Source: Armatimonadota bacterium (GTDB lineage Bacteria > Sysuimicrobiota > Sysuimicrobiia > Sysuimicrobiales > Kaftiobacteriaceae). From it: a DNA stretch of 64,000 bases. The position numbers and the translations under genes were made by a program. This document shows, piece after piece, positions 16,962 through 24,069 of the stretch (position 1 is the first letter of the stretch; each line of letters begins with the position of its first letter). The stretch is taken from positions 205,805-269,804 of the forward strand of contig JAVKHY010000004.1 in the NCBI GenBank assembly GCA_031459765.1, written 5' to 3'. The notes beneath the pieces were generated by a model. It saw nothing but the letters and a program-made list of their open reading frames with translations, did not search any database and had not been told where the DNA came from.

Positions 16962-18265
16962 CGCTTCTCGCCGGGTTGAGGTTTCCGAATCTCGACCCGG
17001 CCGATCCGCCGCCCCACCACGCTCTCGATGGTCACGGTCAGCCCGGCCAGGGGGAACCGCTCTCCGGCCTCGGGAATCCGGCCGAGGTGATGAAAGATGA
17101 CGCCGCCCAGCGTGGCCGCCCCCTCGGTCTCCAGGTTGACGCCGAAGACATCGCTGAGGGTCTGCAGATCGATGGTCGCATCGACGACGATCCGGTCCGG
17201 CTGCGCCAGGTAGATGAGCTTCGGCTGCGGGCGTGACTCTCCCGGAATCTCCCCGACGATCTCCTCCAGGACGTCCTCGATGGTGACGATGCCGGCCATG
17301 CTGCCGTACTCTTCGAGCACGACGGCCAGGGGCGGTTTCCCCGTGCGCATCTCCTCGAGGAGCTCGACCACCGGTTTGGTTTCCGGCACGAAAAGGACCG
17401 GCCGCATCACGGAGGTCACGGGCGCTCCGGCCCGTCCCGCCGCGTACTCCAGCAACAGGTCTTTGGCCCGGACGCCGCCCACGACGTCCTCGGGTCCGGC
17501 GCCGAACACCGGCAGGCGGCTGAACCCGCGTTCGCGGATGATCTCCACGGCGTCAGCCACCGTCGCCGTGCCGGGCACCCCCACCACGGCCGTCCGGTGG
17601 ACCATGATGTCGCCGACGACCCGGTCGGTGAGGCGGAAGACCCGCCGGACGAGCGACTCCTCCTCGTCCTCGACGACGCCGGCCCGCCGGCTCTCTCCCA
17701 CCAGCATGACCAGTTCCTCGCGATCGAAGGCCACATGGCGGCCGGGTTCGGCCTGCAGCCCGAAGAGGCGCAGCGTCCGGTCGGCCAGGATGTCCAGGAG
17801 CCAGATGAAGGGCTTGAAGATCCGGGAGAAGGCGACGGTGGGCGGAACCACGACGAGGGCGACCGCCTCGGCGTTGTGCAGGGCGATGCTCTTGGGGACC
17901 AGCTCGCCGAGGATGATGTGCAGCATCGTGATGAGGAGGAAGGCCAGCGTGATGGAGGCGCTGTAGCGGAGGGCCGCCTCCCAGGGACCGGGCAGCGCGG
18001 CCAGGAGCGGGCTGAGCAGCGTGGCCACGGCCGGCTCCCCGATCCAGCCGAGACCCAGGCTGGTCATGGTGATGCCCAGCTGGGTGGCCGCCACGAAGGC
18101 CTCAGGGTCTCCGGTGGCCCGGTGCACGAGGCGGGCAAATCGCACGCCTCGCTCCGCCATGCTCGCCAGCCGCGGCCGGCGCGCCTTGGCCACGGCGAAC
18201 TCCGCGGCGGCGAAGATGCCGTTGGCCGCGACGATGGCCACCACCGCAAGCACCTTGAGCACCAT
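16958..18265 (-). CDS. CNNM/CorC-HlyC family membrane transporter-like protein
   Basis: 435 residues. The N-terminal DUF21/CNNM domain has three to four membrane segments (residues ~1-175, including ANGIFAAAEFAVAK), followed by a CBS pair (about 210-335) and a C-terminal CorC_HlyC transporter-associated domain (about 350-430). The family includes Mg/Na-linked efflux proteins such as CorC, MpfA and YhdP; older haemolysin names are not meaningful. The ATG has a GGAGGGA site 5 nt upstream. It is monocistronic and convergent with the peptidase. Confidence 0.9.
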   Translation of the reverse strand: MVLKVLAVVAIVAANGIFAAAEFAVAKARRPRLASMAERGVRFARLVHRATGDPEAFVAATQLGITMTSLGLGWIGEPAVATLLSPLLAALPGPWEAALRYSASITLAFLLITMLHIILGELVPKSIALHNAEAVALVVVPPTVAFSRIFKPFIWLLDILADRTLRLFGLQAEPGRHVAFDREELVMLVGESRRAGVVEDEEESLVRRVFRLTDRVVGDIMVHRTAVVGVPGTATVADAVEIIRERGFSRLPVFGAGPEDVVGGVRAKDLLLEYAAGRAGAPVTSVMRPVLFVPETKPVVELLEEMRTGKPPLAVVLEEYGSMAGIVTIEDVLEEIVGEIPGESRPQPKLIYLAQPDRIVVDATIDLQTLSDVFGVNLETEGAATLGGVIFHHLGRIPEAGERFPLAGLTVTIESVVGRRIGRVEIRKPQPGEKR

Positions 18266-18321
18266 AGTATTCCCTCCGCCATCGATGCTTCCCCGCCGCC
18301 GGCAGCGCTCCTCTCCGCACC

Positions 18322-18351
18322 TTGACGCTGTCTTCGCCGCGAGGCTACAAT
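18322..18351 (+). promoter_or_regulatory. Promoter of the paa cluster
   Basis: TTGACG at 18322-18327, 18-bp spacer, TACAAT at 18346-18351. The start of paaA is at 18424, leaving a leader of roughly 65 nt. I see no obvious PaaR/TetR-type palindrome between promoter and gene. Confidence 0.7.
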
Positions 18352-18423
18352 CGGGGCAACGCGCGCTCCGCGATGATGTCCGTCTGCCGTGCGCCCGCCG
18401 GAGCGTGCGCCCACCGGAGGCCG

Positions 18424-19362
18424 ATGACGCAGCCGAGTGGCCCGGACGATCCCGAGAAGCTGGCCGCCTTCGAGGCGAAGCTGGCCTCAGGCGAGCGCAT
18501 CGAGGCCGGAGAGTGGATGCCGGCCCAGTACCGATTTGAGTGCCTCCGCCTCATCCAGATGCACGCCAACTCCGAGCTGATGGGCGCCCTGCCGGAGCGG
18601 GAGTGGATTCCGCGGGCCCCGACCCTGGCGCGGAAGATGGCGTTGGTAGCCAAGGTGCAGGATGAAGTAGGCCACGCCCAGCTCCTCTACCGGGTGGCCG
18701 AGGACCTGGGCAAGCCCCGGGCCCAGATGCTGGAAGACCTCCTCAGCGGGAAGAGCAAGTTCCACAACGTCTTCCACTACCCTGCGGAGACCTGGGCGGA
18801 CGTGGCCGTGATCCAGGTCTTCGTGGACGGCGCGGCGATGCAGACCCAGGGGGCGCTGCGGTCCTGCAGCTACGCCCCGTACGCGCGCGTCTTGAAGCGC
18901 ATCTGCTACGAAGAAGACTTTCACATCCGCCTGGGGCTCGACGTCTACAAGACGCTGGCCGAGGGCACGGCGGGCCAGCGGGCGATGCTGCAGGACGCCC
19001 TCGACCGGTGGTGGCAGCCCATCATGCACTTCTTCGGGCCGCGGGACCAGGCCTCACCGCATCTGGAGACGATGATGCGCTGGCGGATCAAGGTGAAGAC
19101 CAACGACGAACTCCGCCAGCAGTTCCTGCGCCAGTTCGTGCCGCTCATTGTCGACTACGGCCTGCGGCTGCCGGACCCCCGGCTGAAGTGGAACGAGGCC
19201 GAGCAGCGCTACGACTACAGCGAGCCGGACTGGGAGGAATTCAAGCGTGTGATCCGGGGCGAAGGACCGAAGACGGCGGCCCGGCTCCGCCTGCGCAACG
19301 ACTACTGGAACCAGCATGCCTGGGTGCGCGAGGCAATGACGGCCTGGGGGAGGGCGGCATGA
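18424..19362 (+). CDS. paaA: 1,2-phenylacetyl-CoA epoxidase catalytic subunit PaaA
   Basis: 312 residues from the ATG at 18424, 3 nt after GGAGG; an upstream in-frame ATG would add about 34 non-conserved residues. It is a ferritin-like diiron protein: ligand motifs EVGHAQLLYR and EEDFHIRLG give ExxH pairs, and it ends in LRLRNDYWNQHAWVREA as in PaaA. It forms the oxygen-activating subunit that epoxidises phenylacetyl-CoA. The cluster continues with a DinB-like gene and then paaB, paaC and paaD. Confidence 0.92.
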   Translation: MTQPSGPDDPEKLAAFEAKLASGERIEAGEWMPAQYRFECLRLIQMHANSELMGALPEREWIPRAPTLARKMALVAKVQDEVGHAQLLYRVAEDLGKPRAQMLEDLLSGKSKFHNVFHYPAETWADVAVIQVFVDGAAMQTQGALRSCSYAPYARVLKRICYEEDFHIRLGLDVYKTLAEGTAGQRAMLQDALDRWWQPIMHFFGPRDQASPHLETMMRWRIKVKTNDELRQQFLRQFVPLIVDYGLRLPDPRLKWNEAEQRYDYSEPDWEEFKRVIRGEGPKTAARLRLRNDYWNQHAWVREAMTAWGRAA

Positions 19363-19895
19363 CGGGGAGGGAGGAGGGGTTCACGCCGATCGCGTTCTAC
19401 GAGTACCTGGTGGTCGCGCGGCGGAAGCTGCTGGAGTGGGTCCGGCCGCTGACGCTGGAGCAGTACACGAAGGAGTTCCCCTTCGGCCGGAGGACGGTGC
19501 GCGACACCCTGGTGGAGATCCCCTTGGCCGAATGGTCGTATGGGACGCGGCTGGCCGGCGAACCGATGCCCGCCTCGCGCGAGGGGCATCCCTTCACCCG
19601 GTTCTACTCGACCGCGTTCGCGCCGCTGGAAGCGGCCTGGGAGGAGCTCGCCGACCGCACGCGGCGCATCCTGCGCGAGGAACGCGACTGGGGCCGCAGG
19701 ATCGAGTACCGGACGGTCGGCACGACACCGCCGATGCAGATCCGCACCACGGCGGCGGGGGTGGCGATCCAGATGATGACGCACGAGGTGCACCACCGCG
19801 CCCAGGTCATGGCCATGTTGCGGCAGCTGGGGGCGAACGCTCAGAACCTCGATTACTCCATCCTGATGTTCGAGCGGCGCGAGCTTCCGGCCTAG
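19359..19895 (+). CDS. DinB-like four-helix metal-binding protein
   Basis: 178 residues from an ATG overlapping the paaA stop; the longer frame upstream is a shadow. It is a helical DinB/YfiT-type protein with metal-binding His residues in MTHEVHHRAQVMAMLRQLG, plus an early helix segment and EIPLAEWSYG. DinB-fold proteins are often thiol-S-transferases or unknown metal enzymes. Its insertion between paaA and paaB with a 4-bp overlap suggests a functional link to phenylacetate or aromatic metabolism, which is inference only. Confidence 0.8.
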   Translation: MTGREEGFTPIAFYEYLVVARRKLLEWVRPLTLEQYTKEFPFGRRTVRDTLVEIPLAEWSYGTRLAGEPMPASREGHPFTRFYSTAFAPLEAAWEELADRTRRILREERDWGRRIEYRTVGTTPPMQIRTTAAGVAIQMMTHEVHHRAQVMAMLRQLGANAQNLDYSILMFERRELPA

Positions 19896-19900
19896 GGGCG

Positions 19901-20239
19901 ATGCCGATGCCGGCCCTCCCTGACCTGCTGGGCATGGCGGCCGACCAGGCCGCGCGCATCTACGCCGTCTTCCGCCAGGACACCAAGATCGACCCGCACG
20001 TCCACGTCGGCGAGGTACAGGCGACGGACGCGGAGATGGCGCTGGTCCTGGCCAAAGAGCAGTTCGCGCGCCGCGACCCGTGCGTCAACCTCTGGGTCGT
20101 GTCCCTCCGGGACATCGCGGCCACGGCCTATGACGACGCCGATCTCTTCGAACCGTCCACCGACAAGAGCTACCGCTTCGGCGGGTCGTATCGGGAGCAG
20201 CAGCGGATCATGCGGGCCAGGCGCCGGGAGAGCCGATGA
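19901..20239 (+). CDS. paaB: 1,2-phenylacetyl-CoA epoxidase subunit PaaB
   Basis: 112 residues from the ATG at 19901 (a second ATG is at 19907). The core YAVFRQDTKIDPHVHVGEV followed by DAEMALVLAKEQFARRD and the VNLWVV strand is the PaaB signature. PaaB is a small structural subunit bridging PaaAC heterodimers. It overlaps paaC by 4 bp. Confidence 0.88.
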   Translation: MPMPALPDLLGMAADQAARIYAVFRQDTKIDPHVHVGEVQATDAEMALVLAKEQFARRDPCVNLWVVSLRDIAATAYDDADLFEPSTDKSYRFGGSYREQQRIMRARRRESR

Positions 20240-21036
20240 TGAACCCGGCGGGCAGCCCCGTCCTGGAACAGGCCGACCTCCGCGCGTCCCTGGCGGCCTA
20301 CCTGCTGGCCCTGGCCGACGACGAACTGATCCTGGGGCACCGGCACTCCGAGTGGACGGGACTGGCGCCGGACATCGAGTCGGACGTGGCCCTGTCGTCG
20401 GTGGCGCAGGAGGAGCTGGGGCACGCCCGGCTGTTCTACGAGCGGGCCTGCGACTTGCGGGGCGGCACCCCCGACACCCTGGCCTACGGCCGGAGCGCCG
20501 GGGAGTTCCGCAACGCCGTGCTGGTCGAACGCCCCAACGGCGACTGGGCGTTTACGATCGTGCGGATGTTCCTCTACGATCGTGCCGACGCCGTCCGGCT
20601 TGAGGCGCTGGCCGCCGGTCCGGTCGCGCCCCTGGCCCAGCTGGCCGCGGCGCTGCGCCGCGAGGAGAAGTACCATCTCCTGTACGGTGAGCAGTGGCTG
20701 CGCCGCCTGGCCGGTGCGACGCCGGAGAGCCGCGGCCGGGTGCAGAAGGCGCTGGAGGCGGCGTGGCCGGGAGCGGAGGCGCTGTTCGAGCCCGTGGAGG
20801 GGCAGGATGTCCTGACCGCGGCCGGGGTGATGGCCATCGGATCGGAGGACCAGCGCCGGCGCTGGCGGGCGCAGGTGACGCCGGTCCTGGAGTCCGCGGG
20901 GCTGCGGGTGCCCGCCCACCCCGGTGAACACCGGCCGGAGCCCAACGGTCGGGCCGGCGGCCACACCGCGGACCTGCAACTGTTGCTGGAGGAGATGACG
21001 TCGGTCTGGCGCAGCGAGCCGGGAGTCCGATGGTGA
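20236..21036 (+). CDS. paaC: 1,2-phenylacetyl-CoA epoxidase structural subunit PaaC
   Basis: 266 residues. It has a ferritin-like helical fold with DDELILGHRHSEW, EELGHARLFYERA and EEKYHLLYGEQW motifs. PaaC pairs with PaaA and is mainly structural in the epoxidase. The start overlaps paaB and the stop overlaps paaD by 7 bp, consistent with co-translation. Confidence 0.92.
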   Translation: MMNPAGSPVLEQADLRASLAAYLLALADDELILGHRHSEWTGLAPDIESDVALSSVAQEELGHARLFYERACDLRGGTPDTLAYGRSAGEFRNAVLVERPNGDWAFTIVRMFLYDRADAVRLEALAAGPVAPLAQLAAALRREEKYHLLYGEQWLRRLAGATPESRGRVQKALEAAWPGAEALFEPVEGQDVLTAAGVMAIGSEDQRRRWRAQVTPVLESAGLRVPAHPGEHRPEPNGRAGGHTADLQLLLEEMTSVWRSEPGVRW

Positions 21037-21509
21037 CTCAACCCACCGCCACCGAACGCGCCGTGTGGGAGGCCCTGGAGACCATCGAGGATCCGGAGCT
21101 GCCCATCGCCATCACCGATCTGGGGCTGATCGGCGGGGTCCGGGTGGACGCCGGAACCGTGCAGGTGACCCTCGTGCCGACCTTCTCCGCCTGCCCGGCG
21201 ATCGGCGTGATCCGCGAGGAGATCCGCAGCCGGCTCCTGGCCCTGCCGGGGGTGCGCACCGTGGAGGTGGACCTCGCCTTCGCCGAACCGTGGACGATGT
21301 CCCGCATGAGCGAGCGCGGCCGAGCCCGGCTGATCCACCACGGCCTGAGCGTCCCCGCGCGTCACGGGGGTGGGGGAGTGGAGTGCCCCTTCTGCGGTTC
21401 CACCAATACCACCCTGGAGAACCCCTTCGGCCCGACCCTGTGCCGGGCCATCTACTACTGTCTGGACTGCCGGAACCCCATCGAGCGGTTCCGCCCACCG
21501 GCAGACTGA
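21030..21509 (+). CDS. paaD: PaaD-like MIP18 family protein (epoxidase maturation)
   Basis: 159 residues. It has an N-terminal DUF59/MIP18 domain (IEDPELPIAITDLGLI, PTFSACPAIGVI) and a C-terminal zinc ribbon (CPFCGSTN...CRAIYYCLDC), as in PaaD. PaaD is thought to help iron-sulphur or metal assembly for the epoxidase system. No paaE reductase gene follows, so the electron supply must be encoded elsewhere. Confidence 0.9.
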   Translation: MVTQPTATERAVWEALETIEDPELPIAITDLGLIGGVRVDAGTVQVTLVPTFSACPAIGVIREEIRSRLLALPGVRTVEVDLAFAEPWTMSRMSERGRARLIHHGLSVPARHGGGGVECPFCGSTNTTLENPFGPTLCRAIYYCLDCRNPIERFRPPAD

Positions 21510-21536
21510 CGCACTCTACCCTGGAGGAGTCCGGCA

Positions 21537-21743
21537 ATGAAGGTCACGCGCGAGCGCCTGCTGGATCGGAACGGCCGGCCCCTGGTGCCCGGGACGAAGG
21601 TGAAGGTGACCGGGGAGACGGGCCAGCCCGAGGGGACCGTCGTCCGGGTCCTCGACGACTACGCCGTCCTCACCGTCGTCATCCCCGAGGGCAGGGGGCA
21701 GGTCGAGCGGATGTACCGCGTCGCCGACGTGGAGGCGATCTGA
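21537..21743 (+). CDS. Small conserved-looking protein after paaD, SH3/KOW-like
   Basis: 68 residues, preceded by CTGGAGGAG, a good ribosome-binding site. The sequence alternates charged and beta-strand residues (LVPGTKVKVTGETGQPEGTVVRVLDDYAVLTVV) and looks like a small SH3-like barrel. I do not recognise a named family. It is 27 bp after paaD on the same strand, so it is probably the last gene of the paa transcript. Function unknown. Confidence 0.65.
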   Translation: MKVTRERLLDRNGRPLVPGTKVKVTGETGQPEGTVVRVLDDYAVLTVVIPEGRGQVERMYRVADVEAI

Positions 21744-21749
21744 GCGAAG

Positions 21750-21798
21750 CAGTTTACTTTACATAACGGACATTATCGGAAGTTGCCGGGACGGCAAC
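21750..21798. other. AT-rich patch with an imperfect dyad and small hairpin
   Basis: In this GC-rich sequence 21750-21776 is strikingly AT-rich and holds an imperfect dyad (ATAACGGACATTAT, 21763-21776). A 6-bp stem GTTGCC/GGCAAC with a 5-nt loop follows at 21782-21798. It could end the paa transcript or be a remnant of a recombination site. No T-tract follows the stem. Confidence 0.4.
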
Positions 21799-21874
21799 CG
21801 ACAGCCCCGGGCCGGGCGTGTGACCCGCCGACGCCGCCGTGCAGAGCGCCGGCTGCGATGACCTGGTTGGGCCG

Positions 21875-21933
21875 GGTGCACTCTGGCCGGCCAAAGTTCA
21901 GACCGGTGCACTCGGGGCGGCCAGAGTCAGATC
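21875..21933. repeat. Two tandem imperfect copies of a ~30-bp repeat
   Basis: Copy 1 (21875-21904) and copy 2 (21905-21933) both begin GGTGCACTC and share GGCCGGCCA/GGGCGGCCA then AAGTTCAGA/GAGTCAGA, about 24 of 30 matching positions. Copy 2 supplies the stop codon of the ClpP-like gene. Tandem repeats of this size occur at the ends of some insertion sequences (for example IS21-type), but no transposase is present, so this may be a remnant. Confidence 0.5.
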
Positions 21934-22493
21934 GCGGGCCCGCTCTCTCTGGCAATGACCCGATCGATGAGGCCGTAGGCGCAGGCTTCCTCGGCGCTGA
22001 GCCACAGCCCGTGCTCCGTGTCCCGCTCGATGCGCTCCAGCGGCTGGCCGGTGTGGCGCGCGAGGAGTTCGTTCATTTGCCGGCAAAGCCGCCGCAGGGC
22101 GGCGGATTGGGCGTCCAGTTCCCTGGAACTTCCATAAAACTTCCCGCGGGGGTGCTGGAGGAGGATGCGGCCTGAGGGTAGCGACAGTCGACGGCCCGGC
22201 TGGCCCGCAGCCAGGAGCAGCGCCGCCCCTCCGGCCGCCGTCCCGCTGCAGAGGGTTCCTACAGGGGCCTGGAGCGTCTGCAGGATGTCGTAGACGGCAA
22301 GCGCCGCCGCCAGCTCCGCCTGGGCGCAGTTGATCCGCACTGTGATGCCGGCGGTCGGGTCCTGCGACTCCAGGTGCAGTAACTGCGCAATAATCAGATC
22401 GGCCGCGACACCGTCGAGCGGGCTGCGGATGAAGACGACGCGCCGCCCGAGCAGCCGGTGGAAGATGTCAGGAACTTCGTGGGAAGAACTCAT
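21927..22493 (-). CDS. ClpP-fold protein lacking the catalytic triad (ClpR-like pseudoprotease)
   Basis: 188 residues aligning end to end with ClpP: handle helices, LPSGRILLQHPRG, the MNELLARHTGQPLERIERDTE helix and SAEEACAYGLIDRVI. All three active-site positions are changed. Gly88 (GTAAGG) replaces the Ser of GQAASM, Gln113 replaces the His of the IHQP motif (the order is QHP), and Gly162 replaces the Asp of TERD. The SPGG oxyanion strand is also lost (NCAQAE). It therefore resembles ClpR-type structural subunits or a free pseudoenzyme. It is divergent from lexA, with no Clp ATPase nearby. Confidence 0.85.
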   Translation of the reverse strand: MSSSHEVPDIFHRLLGRRVVFIRSPLDGVAADLIIAQLLHLESQDPTAGITVRINCAQAELAAALAVYDILQTLQAPVGTLCSGTAAGGAALLLAAGQPGRRLSLPSGRILLQHPRGKFYGSSRELDAQSAALRRLCRQMNELLARHTGQPLERIERDTEHGLWLSAEEACAYGLIDRVIARESGPAI

Positions 22494-22560
22494 CGCCCCG
22501 TCTCGAATCCATCCGCTCCGTTGCCCTCGGCTTCGTTATCCCCGGCTCCGGCGCCGGGCA

Positions 22561-22574
22561 CGAACAGGTGTTTG
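22561..22574. promoter_or_regulatory. LexA (SOS) box in the lexA promoter
   Basis: CGAACAGGTGTTTG fits the Gram-positive type consensus CGAACRNRYGTTYG at every defined position. It overlaps the first bases of the -35 hexamer of lexA, so LexA binding should repress its own transcription. The same pattern recurs in the recA promoter. Confidence 0.8.
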
Positions 22575-22600
22575 CTGACACGCCGGGGGCGTGCTATAAT
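22572..22600 (+). promoter_or_regulatory. lexA promoter
   Basis: TTGCTG at 22572-22577, 17-bp spacer, perfect TATAAT at 22595-22600. The lexA ATG at 22634 follows GGAGG at 22622-22626 with a 7-nt spacing. Confidence 0.75.
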
Positions 22601-22633
22601 GCCTCCGCACGTCGGGCAGCCGGAGGCGCATCG

Positions 22634-23248
22634 ATGGGCAAGGGACTGACGCGGCGACAGAGGGAGATCCTGACCTTCATCCAGCGCTTCACCGACGCGC
22701 ACGGGTATCCGCCCTCCGTGCGCGAGATCGGCCAGGCCCTGGGCCTGACCAGCAGCTCGACGGTTCACAGCCACCTCTCCGCACTGGAGAAGAAGGGCTA
22801 CCTGCGGCGTGACCCGAGCAAGCCGCGGGCGCTGGAGATCCTCAAGGACGAGCGGGAGATTCCCTCCAAGAAGGTCGTCCCCCTCCCCGTCGTCGGGCAC
22901 GTCACGGCCGGGCTGCCGATCCTGGCGCAACAGAACATCGAGGACTACTTCCCGCTTCCCCAGGAGTTTGTCCGATCCGAAGACTGCTTCATCCTCAAAG
23001 TCCGCGGCGACAGCATGATCGACGCCGGCATCTACGACGGCGACCTGCTGGTGGTCCGCCGGCAGCCCACGGCCAAGGACCGCGATATCGTCGTGGCCCG
23101 CCTGGAGGATGAAGCCACGGTCAAGCGCTTCTTCCGCGAGAACGGTCGCGTCCGCCTGCAACCGGAGAACCCCCGGATGGAGCCCATCTACGCCCGCGAC
23201 GTCACCATCGAGGGCGTGGCGCTGGCCGTGATCAGGAAGCTGAACTGA
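22634..23248 (+). CDS. lexA: SOS repressor LexA
   Basis: 204 residues from the ATG at 22634; the frame is open to 22568 but that would include the promoter. It has an N-terminal winged helix (LTRRQREILTFIQ, SVREIGQALGLTSSSTVHSHL) and a C-terminal self-cleaving domain with the Ala92-Gly93 cleavage site (VTAGLP), nucleophile Ser127 (RGDSMID) and Lys164 (ATVKRF). It represses DNA-damage genes until RecA filaments stimulate self-cleavage. Its 3' end overlaps the convergent retropepsin gene by 17 bp. Confidence 0.97.
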   Translation: MGKGLTRRQREILTFIQRFTDAHGYPPSVREIGQALGLTSSSTVHSHLSALEKKGYLRRDPSKPRALEILKDEREIPSKKVVPLPVVGHVTAGLPILAQQNIEDYFPLPQEFVRSEDCFILKVRGDSMIDAGIYDGDLLVVRRQPTAKDRDIVVARLEDEATVKRFFRENGRVRLQPENPRMEPIYARDVTIEGVALAVIRKLN

Positions 23249-23624
23249 CCGGCGCCTCGACGTCCAGCACGCCCGCCGGCCCCCGCAGGACCACCGTCCA
23301 CCGGTTGATGATGTCCCGGCCGAGGATCGCCTCGCGGCCCAGCCCGACGACCGGGAGCGTGATGTCGCTTCCGGCGACCGAGAGGGTGGCCGCGTAGAGG
23401 GGAACGCGGACGCTGTCGCCCGTGGCTCCCCGGATCCGGACCTCTCCCGTCGCGGCAAGCCGGAGATTCCTCGCCAGTCGTTCGGGGATCACGGTGATGT
23501 CCGCGCCCGTATCGACAATCGCCGGGACGGCCGAACTCCCCCTGCCCTGCCCGGCGCCCACCCGCACGGGCAGGACCGGGATGGACGGGTGGCGGCTCAG
23601 GTCATAGGGGAAGCGCGCCTTCAC
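23232..23624 (-). CDS. Retropepsin-like aspartic protease (gag-polyprotein-type fold)
   Basis: 130 residues from a GTG that overlaps the upstream gene by 4 bp; the longer upstream frame is a shadow. The catalytic motif is VDTGADITVIPERLA (Asp38-Thr-Gly-Ala), with the flap region after it and ILGRDIINRW, the usual second conserved region of single-domain bacterial retropepsins that act as dimers. No signal peptide is seen, so it should be cytosolic. The tight coupling to an RHH-DUF5678 protein suggests a two-gene module of unknown purpose. Confidence 0.82.
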   Translation of the reverse strand: MKARFPYDLSRHPSIPVLPVRVGAGQGRGSSAVPAIVDTGADITVIPERLARNLRLAATGEVRIRGATGDSVRVPLYAATLSVAGSDITLPVVGLGREAILGRDIINRWTVVLRGPAGVLDVEAPVSSAS

Positions 23625-24019
23625 GAGGCGACGACGCGCGGCGAGCGGAGGTGCACCGTCCGCTCCTGGGGCGTCACCAGGGGCATGGCGATCGATCGGT
23701 ACCCATACCGGGCGAAGACGCGCAGGGCCAGGGCGCCGAAGTCCCGGTCGTGATCGACGACCCGGCGGTTGATGATCGCCACATACTCGTTCCGGTACCG
23801 CTTGGCCAGGCGTGCGCGGTGGGCCTCGAACCACTCCAGATCTGGTCGGATCGACCCGCTCCCCTCGTCCCCTTCCCGGCCCAGGGCGCGCACCAGGGCC
23901 TGGCGGACGAAGGCGGTCAGGCTCAGCCCCCGCCGGGCCGCTTCCGCTTTGGCTTCGCGCACCAGGGCCCGGGGCATCCCCCGCAGGTACAGCGTCGCCG
24001 TCTCCTGCCCCTGCGCCAC
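23621..24019 (-). CDS. RHH DNA-binding protein fused to DUF5678
   Basis: 132 residues with a GTG start. Residues ~7-46 form a ribbon-helix-helix domain (ATLYLRGMPRALVREAKAEA followed by the GLSLTAFVRQALVRAL helix), as in CopG/Arc-type repressors and antitoxins. Residues ~62-120 match the DUF5678 pattern (WFEAHRARLAKRY, EYVAIINRRVVDHDRDF). It is the first gene of a coupled pair with a retropepsin-like protease. The promoter upstream carries a perfect palindrome over the -10 box, consistent with autorepression by the RHH domain. Confidence 0.8.
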   Translation of the reverse strand: MAQGQETATLYLRGMPRALVREAKAEAARRGLSLTAFVRQALVRALGREGDEGSGSIRPDLEWFEAHRARLAKRYRNEYVAIINRRVVDHDRDFGALALRVFARYGYRSIAMPLVTPQERTVHLRSPRVVAS

Positions 24020-24033
24020 GGCATGCTCACCTC

Positions 24034-24069
24034 TGTTAGCATGCTAACATTGCTCACATCTCCGGTCAA
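24034..24069 (-). promoter_or_regulatory. Promoter with palindromic operator for the RHH-DUF5678/protease pair
   Basis: On the minus strand: TTGACC (24064-24069), 17-bp spacer, TAGCAT (24041-24046). The -10 box lies inside a 16-bp perfect palindrome TGTTAGCATGCTAACA (24034-24049). TGCTCAC direct repeats flank it at 24024-24030 and 24051-24057. The -35 overlaps the hflX stop codon, so the pair has its own promoter at the end of the mutS-hflX run. Confidence 0.7.

Noticed and set aside
21773..21955. 60-residue minus-strand frame over the tandem repeat
   Set aside because: It spans the repeat and hairpin, has no ribosome-binding site and no recognisable features.
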